DNA of 64,000 nucleotides from Patiria miniata (Eukaryota > Echinodermata > Asteroidea > Valvatida > Asterinidae): assembly GCF_015706575.1 (NCBI RefSeq), contig NW_024037060.1, positions 2,563,983 through 2,627,982 on the forward strand, given 5' to 3'. The notes beneath the pieces are model-generated. The model did not search any database and had not been told where the DNA came from. It saw only the letters and a list, made by a program, of their open reading frames with translations. Positions 50,751-59,700 of this stretch are shown one piece after another (the stretch's first letter is position 1; each line of letters starts with the position of its first letter). Both the position numbers and the translations under genes were made by a program.

Positions 50751-53700
50751 CTGTGGCAGGGAACACAATCCGAGAAAAACAAGGCAAAGCAGAGAAAAGA
50801 ATGAGCATCTTGTTGCAATAATCTGTGATGAATCCAGCTTTGGTCAACTTACTTTCCCAATTTTTCAAGGCCAGGTTTCCCACAAAATTCTTAAAATTAA
50901 AAACTATGACTTTTCCATGACTTTTCCAGGACAAAATAAAGGCTTTCCATGACCAATTCTTATCCTGTTTTATTCCATCCGAGGAGCCTATTTTAGATAT
51001 TGCTTTCAGCCTTCCAGTTTGACCCAAGACCACTGAGCACGACACAGGCATTTGAATGCTGCACTGAACATGCAAAAAGTACATGTATGTACACATTATT
51101 AAATGCATAAAGAGGAAGTATAGCAAACTGGAATGCAAACTGGAAGACTGCCACAGCCAAATATTAGCATGTATGACTTTTTTTCCCTTGAATATTGCCT
51201 TTCCATGACTCCTTGTAAAATAATAAAATTCCATGACTTTTCCCATGTCATTCCATAATAGCTTTATACTCCAGGATTTTCTGGGATTTCTGGTACTACA
51301 GCTCACCTTTTCTTGACCCTGTTGTTCCCGGTCTGCTGTTGACCTCTGAACTCTGACCCCGGAGCCCATCCTCGGGGGTGTTGTTAGGAGGTACCTTGAT
51401 TGGGGGGAGGGGCTGGCTGAGGGAAAGGGCGCCCTCGCTCAGAGCTCGGCTGTGACGGGAGCCGGCGCTGTTCGGGGTCTTGACGGCTAGGACGGCTGGG
51501 GAGGACCGGGAGCCTTCCGTGCCTGCAAGGAGACAAAAACAGGATCAATTTTGAGTTCTTCAAAACAATGATAATAATTTACTTAATATTGAAAACCCTA
51601 TTTTTGGCCAGTTGCCACAGAAGAGTCTGCTTTTGACAGAATACATCACATTTTCTGACTGCCCACCTGTTGAGTTGGGTCTGCCTTGTCTGTTGATTTG
51701 ACCAGGATGGGCCGAGGGCCGGTCTATACTCATGTAGGATCGTACGCTGGCATTGGATGCGTTGACTAACCGGTCGTTGCTGGGTGGAAACGGCTTCGTC
51801 AGGGCACTGAAACACGGACGGATATACAAAGAGGAAGCAGAAAATGAAAATTGTTACGTGAAGGTGTATTCCTGGTTGAGTGCAGGTTTGAATTTATGGG
51901 CCAAAACGGGCGGGTCAAGGTTCTAAGATGCAACAAATACTAAATCCTGAAGCACATTAAGCAATCTTGGCCCAATTTCATGGCTCTGCTAACCCAGTTA
52001 GTCTGCGCTTATGATCATCATTATGTGCTTATGGCTTAAGCGTAAATATGTTGGTTGAACCAGTAAGCGCAAAAGCTTTTGTTATGGGATGTAAATAAGC
52101 ACAGATATATATTTTTTTCGCTTACAGTGAGCAAAAATTTGACATCACAAAAAATTCTGTGCGAAATTCGTATCGTGAAATTTGCCACGACGTCACAAAT
52201 TCACATTCGCGTCCGTTTACATGCAGAGAATGGACCAGCCTTTATACAGTATCATTCCAAGTCTAAAAAGATTAATTATCTCTGTTAACTGAACATATCT
52301 ACTATATAAAAAAAAAAAGATATCTTGAGGAAATTCCATTAAAAGTGTAGTCTTGAAACTCTCAAACTAGCTCAAGCTAGCCGTCGGACTGATTTAAAAT
52401 TATTGACCAAATGAAGTCCTGCCCACCTGACAGTATTCTGACCAATCAGCATCCGGTTCACGTCCAGTTCTAAGATCCTGGGCGTGGTCACCATGGATAA
52501 CCGATCCCTGGCCGTGTCCCCGGCCCCGCCCAGTGGGGCAAACGACGTGGACATGGCCCACATGGGCTGGGACTGGGGACCCACGAGGTGCACACTGGAG
52601 CCCTGGACAGGGACCTCGCTGGGCTGGTCCTGGGGGATGGGCTCGTTGGTAGCGCTGGCCTCCTGAAGTCAAGGAACAAGACCAGTCAATTGAAAATAAT
52701 AATAATTATAAACAAATAAACCAGGAAGGGAAACTGACTAATGCGTACATACCTAATACATATGCGTAATTTAGCTAGAAACAGTGCGCATGAGGTGTGC
52801 TTGGAATTTTCTGGATAGCGCTGTCGATGTTCCCAAGACTCGATGTTCCCATGGATTTGATTCATCCTGTTGACAGCAACCTCTACCACCACAGTGGCTT
52901 TACCGCTCTTCCAAATTCAGACTTGGACCAAGACTAATAATTACTATGTAGTACAGTTTATACATTTTATGAAAAAAAATTAATGGATATAATGTTATGT
53001 GACACATGGCTCGTTTTTTTTTTTCATACCTGTGTTGGGGGTCTCATCAGAGCACTCTTGACTGGGTGTTGTGAGGCAGGGGTGGGTGCAGGCACCATGT
53101 TGAGCGGGGTACCGTCACGCAGCGGGGTGATGGGTTTCAGGTAGGGCTTGGGCCGGTAGTTGTCGCTGATCCGGCTCTGCTGGTAGTGTGGAATCTGGTT
53201 CCTGAAATTGGCCACATTCAGAAGAGATTATTGGACTATAGCAAAAAAGATTTTCGAAAAAACTAATACCGGACGGGGGAAACTGACTAGGTGCATACAT
53301 ACACACTTATTATGAAGTTCTACAAAGAAACTGACAGGGTTTGAACCTGTGACCTCTGGATTACCGTTCCGGTGTTCTACCAACTGAGCTATCCAACCCC
53401 ATGTTGGCGGATTCCCAATTGTTCCTAATCTTTGTTCAAGGGCAACAGAAATAACCGCCACATGTTGTGGCACAGAACTCAAGAAAAATTCATTGTACCA
53501 TGACAGAACTTCAGGTTGTGAGGTGTCAAATTTAAGGGCAGTATACTTAAAAAAAAAAAAAAATACCCAGATTTTCGTTGATTTATTTCATCCACTGCAA
53601 TGAGCAAAGAACCCTCGATATTAACATTCACAAATACAAACTCAAACTCCTAAAGGCTTAGAACAGACATTCTACCAGCAAGCTTTGGCTTTTGGATTAA

Positions 53701-56700
53701 GCATTTATTTTCTATGATAAATAAATATGTGTGCTTAGCAGCTTAATAATATATGCTTAGTCATAACTTAGTCACTTCCATAGGCGCGTGTGTTATTGCA
53801 AGCCAAGTAATTTGAATGCGGCTTACCTTCCTTTCCATGACAGTATCGGCTTGATCATGAAGATGCCTGATTCTTCCTCTACTCTCTGTAACGCCTCCAT
53901 CAACATGTGGGCTAGGTGGAGGCGCTCCGAGGATAAATTATCCATCTGCTCTCCCCAACGCTGAGCTCTCTACAAAAAGGAAAAAAAAGAAAAACATTAG
54001 CTTCAGGCATACAACTGCCATTTTAGAAAAAAACGAGGAAAATCCAAACCACACAAGACTTTGTACAGTGTTTTTCAATTTGTAATGGCATTCATGAGAA
54101 GTAAAAAACGAGGAAATCAGTGGATCCGAGGAAAAGTTGCATGCCTGTAGCTTTGAAAATATCTGTACCTGACAAACCAGATCCTAACTACAGTTGGGAG
54201 AATCTAACTACAGCCTGTCTCAAAAAAAATTGTACAATCAGAAAAAAAATTGGTTAAATATGAAATTTCAAAATAAGTCATTCTTACTTGGCATAATATT
54301 AAAGAACAAAGACTGGGCTTTCCAATAGTGTTTGTTTGATCTTATTTGCTTTTGTCAATTCAGAGATATAATCAATTTAGTGCAATACACCAAAATCGAT
54401 TTTGTGCCACTTTTATGCATGGGCAGAGTTGTTTCGAGTACTGTGCCATGCTGTCTTGAAGCTCACACCCAGAAAGTGGCACAAACTCGATTTTTGTGTT
54501 CCGCAGTAAACTGGAGTTATCTCTGGATTGACAAAAGCAAATGAGATGAAACAAAAAGTATTGGAAAGCCTGGTCTTTTTTCTTTAATGTAATGCTCAAA
54601 ACAACTTACTTATATTGAAATTTAATATTGAAAAAAAAATCGTTTTCGATTGTACCATTTTTTTTTTAGACAGGCTGTATAGTTGGGACTGTTCCAACTA
54701 TAATTGGGCCATTGCTTTAGTTGGGCATAACAACAGCACTCAAGCGGCTATAAATACATGTATCAGTCATACTTTTACTGCATTATTTGCAAGATTGAAT
54801 GTTTGACTGACCAGGCTCTGCAATGCCTCCATCCTCTCCAGTAACGCATAGACTTCCTCGTCTAATGAGTTGCTCTGTCTCACATTCTCTGAAAACAAAT
54901 ATATAAATGAAAAAATATAAGCATAGGAATCACTGAAAAATGAAAAAAAATGAAATAATAAATTGGAATTAAAAAAAAGATCTGGCTGTGGAGAAATTCA
55001 AAGCCACTAGGACATTTCCCGGAATGGAGGTAAGAAATCAATGTAAAATATCTTGCCTGGGGACACAAGCCTTATCTGCGCACTCCCACATGAAACAGCG
55101 ACACAAAACATTAACCACTCTAGCAAATGTGCCCATCATCCCGAAACCGGGTCGAGAAAAGTAACTTTAATTTCTGAAGTAAGAAATGTTGGTTTGGTTT
55201 AGATGCTGTTCATACAGTCTCTTTGAAATGGGCAAAGGTTGTTGGCAGAAAACTGTGCACGGAGTAGCACAAAGAAGAAAGGGCCTTGAAAGACTAATGC
55301 TATTTTACCTTCAATCTCCTTCATATGCATATGATGCGTATATTTCTTGGCCAGGTGGACTAGACGTTTAGCTGGCAGGACAGTGTACTCATCCATGGCA
55401 TGCACAACTTCACTATATCGCTGCTGCTCCAACTGTAAACAGATAACGAATCACTGTAAAATAGCTTGCCCGTGGACACAAGATTTTGAGCAACTTTGAG
55501 CAAATGATCCTATGTACCTTTCACGTGGCCACGATTGGTCCAAATGGAATGGGGTGGAGTTTAATGGGTCAGAATATTGCCCGCCTGTGTCTTACCTTGC
55601 GTGCGTTGACAGCTCTCTTCAGCGCCTTCTGGTTGCGTTCTGAGTCCGTCCTTGAGAAGATGACTGTTGGCTCTGTGTTCTGGCCGTAACCGCCGGACAT
55701 GCCGGACACGGCTGAGAAGGGTTTTGTAGGGGAGCCTCCGAAGGCTGAGAGCTCGTGTTGAAGCTCTTGTATCGTGTCTTGCAAGTCCATCATCATAACA
55801 GCATTGTTGCTTTAGGAGGAAAATTAAAACAGGAAAGAATTGGGAAATTAAATGAACGCGAAATTTCAAGGCACATGTCTTTGGGGAAGCCTGCATTTGA
55901 TTAAAATATCTATATTTTTTTTGCGCATGACAAAAGAAAAATTATGCAATGCAGAAGAAATCTTCAATGTTACAGGGAGAAGGTTGTTTTAAAACCTTAT
56001 CTAATACAAAATTTTTGCTAAACCTCAAATGAAAGTATTTTCAAGTTGGAAAAGAATGTTCTTCATCAGTTTCGGAGAGTCAACCACACAATGACTCAAA
56101 GAATTATGTGTATTTTCCGGATGTCTTTTACATATGTGACAGTGAATGCATTTATTTTAGGAGGAATAGACCTATGCACATGATTTTAAAAATGAAAACT
56201 TTAAAGCTGTCTGAGTATTGTATTTCTTTTGCATGTAAATAGTTAAAAACAACATGGACAGGTTGTTAACAATCAGATGATGTGAACGGTTTACTTACTT
56301 TAGTTTATCCTCATAATCTTTCTTCTGCCGTTCAAGACTAAATTTCCTGTGAAAAAAAGAAGGAAAAGAAATAAAAAAAAGTGAGAAAAACACATTTGGA
56401 GTATCAAGACAAAATGTGACCCTGCTTCACACAACCAGTCACTTGGAGAAAATTTGAGAAATCTGAGATTTGGGGTTCATTGGAAAGGACATTGAGTAAG
56501 TTTTCCAATGATGTCATAGAATATGGCTATCGGACAAAATCAGACACAGTTATAGGTATTTTTAGTTCCAAATTCTTATGCCTCGGAAAGTTTTATAAAT
56601 TTGAGAAATTTGTCGTAAAAGGTTCCAAAATAAACTCCTTAGGAAATTTATAAATTAACTTCGCTGAAAATGAAAAATATTCATCATTCTAGCTTCTAAT

Positions 56701-59700
56701 GCCTACATCTGAATTTCGATAAGTTTTGCCTGTCCAGTGTATTATAGGCTGTATCTCAAAATATGACCGTGGGACTTCCAACTGGTGTTGTGCTGGAGGG
56801 TCACAAAATATTTATGTTTACAAAAGAAACGAAGGTATCTGCACCGTGCTTACATATTTTCATAGTTTTCTCTGAGTTCCCTGATTTCTGGATCCGTGAC
56901 TGCCGTCATCTCGACGGTAGACGCTGGCTCCGTCATGAGCTTATCTTCAGTGGCTTCTTTCATCAGGCTGGCTGTCTTGGAGGCGTCGCCCTGGTTGACG
57001 ATCAAGGAGGATACTGCAGGCTCCTGGAGAGAGAGGGGGGGGGGAGTGGGGAGTTGAAGAGTGTGGATCGTTAAAGCTACATGTGCTAGACAGCCTTTCA
57101 AACTATCCACAAAATCTCTGTGTTGGACCTGGGTCCTATATGGAGATTTCAGGAACCCGTTTCACACCAGCAACACGTTGCCAAAAGACCGAAAGTTCCC
57201 TGAGCAAAATATTTCAGCTTTTGTGAAAATCATGGAAACCTCGGAAACGTTTCTACTTACCATGTCATTGTACAAGTAGCTGTTGATGATGCTAGCCGCC
57301 TCCTTCAGAACTGAAATGCAGACATTGACAAAAATCAATTAAACTAATGATACAAATAACAAAACTGCTATACCTGTGTGGCAATGAGCTGCATTACTGA
57401 GCTCGTTTATAAAGTCTGCATACAGCAAGCCAATATTTAAAACAAGAATGGTAATTTTTATTTAATTGCAATGATGAATGCCTGGGACTTATATAAGCTC
57501 CGAATATATTTGCTATTAAGGAATAACAGTTTACCGGCTAAAGTTTCATCTAATGTTAATTGCTTATGACTGGTTTTGCTTAGAACATAAACATGTTAAG
57601 CAATTTTGTCCTGCATCGAAGTTCCATAAACTTGGACTCTGGTTCAATTAACCTACTTGCTCAAAGTGTCAACTACAAACAACAAGGCAAACCTAGTAAA
57701 GTAAATCCTATTCAGTAGATTCAGAGTGGCTATTCACTAGAAGTCTTTCCATGCATCTGGTCTAAGTAAGTGGCTGGATATAGCCCACTCGTTGGCGTTA
57801 CAAGGTAATCCTACACGATAGCACTGCCCAGATTTCTTCAACAGCCTACAACTAGTTTAAGTCAGAAGTGACTGAGGCAGACAGTCAGTAATTCAGTCAG
57901 TTAGTCAGTCGGGAACAAAGAGGACTTTAGGCTAGCCCTCTGTGATGAAACAAAGAAAATCATGAACAAATACATCTATAAATTCAAAGTACACTATTAG
58001 AGTAATGTAAAAGGATTCCTGACTCACAGCTCATCACATTGGTGGTCATCTCGTACACCTGGTTCTGGACATTCAAGTTGCGGTCAAAGGTCAACTGACC
58101 GATGTCGGCAAGCCTCTCTGCAGCTGACATTAATTCTGTAGGAACATGGAAACAGGACTTGTCAACTCTTTGACATGAAATAAAGTACAAAGTCTGTCAC
58201 AAGCCAATATGGCCCATCAGGCTGGTATTTATCTTTCACGACTTGACAAAATTTCAAATAAATGCTCTTAATGTTTGTCTAGCATTCCTTACATTGCAAT
58301 GTTATAATAATAATACCGAAGTCTTATATAGCGCATGTATCTACCAACAATTAGGTACTCAAGGCGCTGGAAATTATGTCTATTACTAGAGACAGGTAAA
58401 TGAAGTACATGGGAAATATGAGAACCATTATGTAGCACCTTTATAATGGTTTACAAGGTGCTGCGGCGCATTAAGCAGCCACTGCCAGAAAACACCGGGG
58501 CAAACCCCTTCTCTTAGCGATAAGTGTTACTGGGTTCTTTAACGTGCATTACACAACACACGAGACCTACGGCTTCACGTCCCATCCGAAGGACGAAGCA
58601 ATAATGGTAAAGCGCCTTGCTTAAGAGCACAAGCACCATGTTCCCACGGTCAGGATTCGAACCCATGCACCACGGCACACGAGTCGAACACCATAACCAT
58701 TGGACCACAGCACCCCAGTTATCAATATAAAAAGACAATATAAAAAGACAATTCAAACTGTGCTTTATTCTGTGCACTGCCCATTTCCATCTTAACACTA
58801 TAAGGAATATTTTGGTAAATTTCACACAGGAACAACGGGACTTGTAATCAACTTTTCACATCACTTTTTTAAAATTTGGTTTGCTACATCTTCAGAGTTG
58901 CAGTCAATTCATCTCAAGTCACTCATAAGTAATCCTGAACAAGGCATTCATGTGTCACTGTTCATCCCCTGTTACTAGTGACCCGACATGTCATGGCATT
59001 ATGTCTTGTGATGGCAAGCTCGATGGTCGAGTGGTAAGATGTCAGCACTAGTAAGCAGGAGGTCTTGATTCGAGTCCCACCCGAGTTGTTTGTAATTTCT
59101 TTCTCACAATCACTTGGGACAACACCGAGTATACAATGTTCATAAAATATGTCGGTGAAGGGCAAAACCCAATATTGAATTATGATTTGTCTTGTGATGG
59201 TTTTCAGTACACCCTTCATATACCAATCTGAACACGCTATCACTATACAGTGGAAGGCCCCTTCAATGGTGAAAGCACTGCGCATGCTATTTGCAAAGCA
59301 ATTGCCCCATGACAGAATATCTGGACAATAGCTAGCACAATGCTTTCGCCATTGAAGGGGGCCACCGTGATAGAAGTGACAAGGTGTCCAGATTGGTCTA
59401 TTCTAAGACACTATGCTATAGACACACACGAGGCCCTCTTCAATGGCGAAAGCCTTGTGCAAGCTATTGTATAAAGCTTCTGCCTCAGGATGACTTCTGA
59501 ACAATAGCTAGCACAATGCTTTTGCCATTGAAGGGGGCTTCCATGACAGTACAGTTGACAGCGTGTCTGGAGTTGGGCAGTACCTTTATCTCGGAGTACG
59601 GTGATGAGAGAGTCTTTGAAGTCCATGACAATCTGATAGGCACGGAGGTAATCCTGCACCACAGGATGATCAGCTATAGACTCAACGGACAGCCTGGGAA

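Noticed and set aside
50751-51370. Long minus-strand open frame running into the last coiled-coil exon
   Set aside because: The upstream part is intron read-through: a good acceptor at 50751 and the in-phase exon at 51307-51522 explain the coding part.
53332-53402. Possible functional tRNA gene on the minus strand
   Set aside because: Box A and box B and the T arm are good, but the acceptor stem has mismatches and a SINE-like body follows; called a SINE instead.
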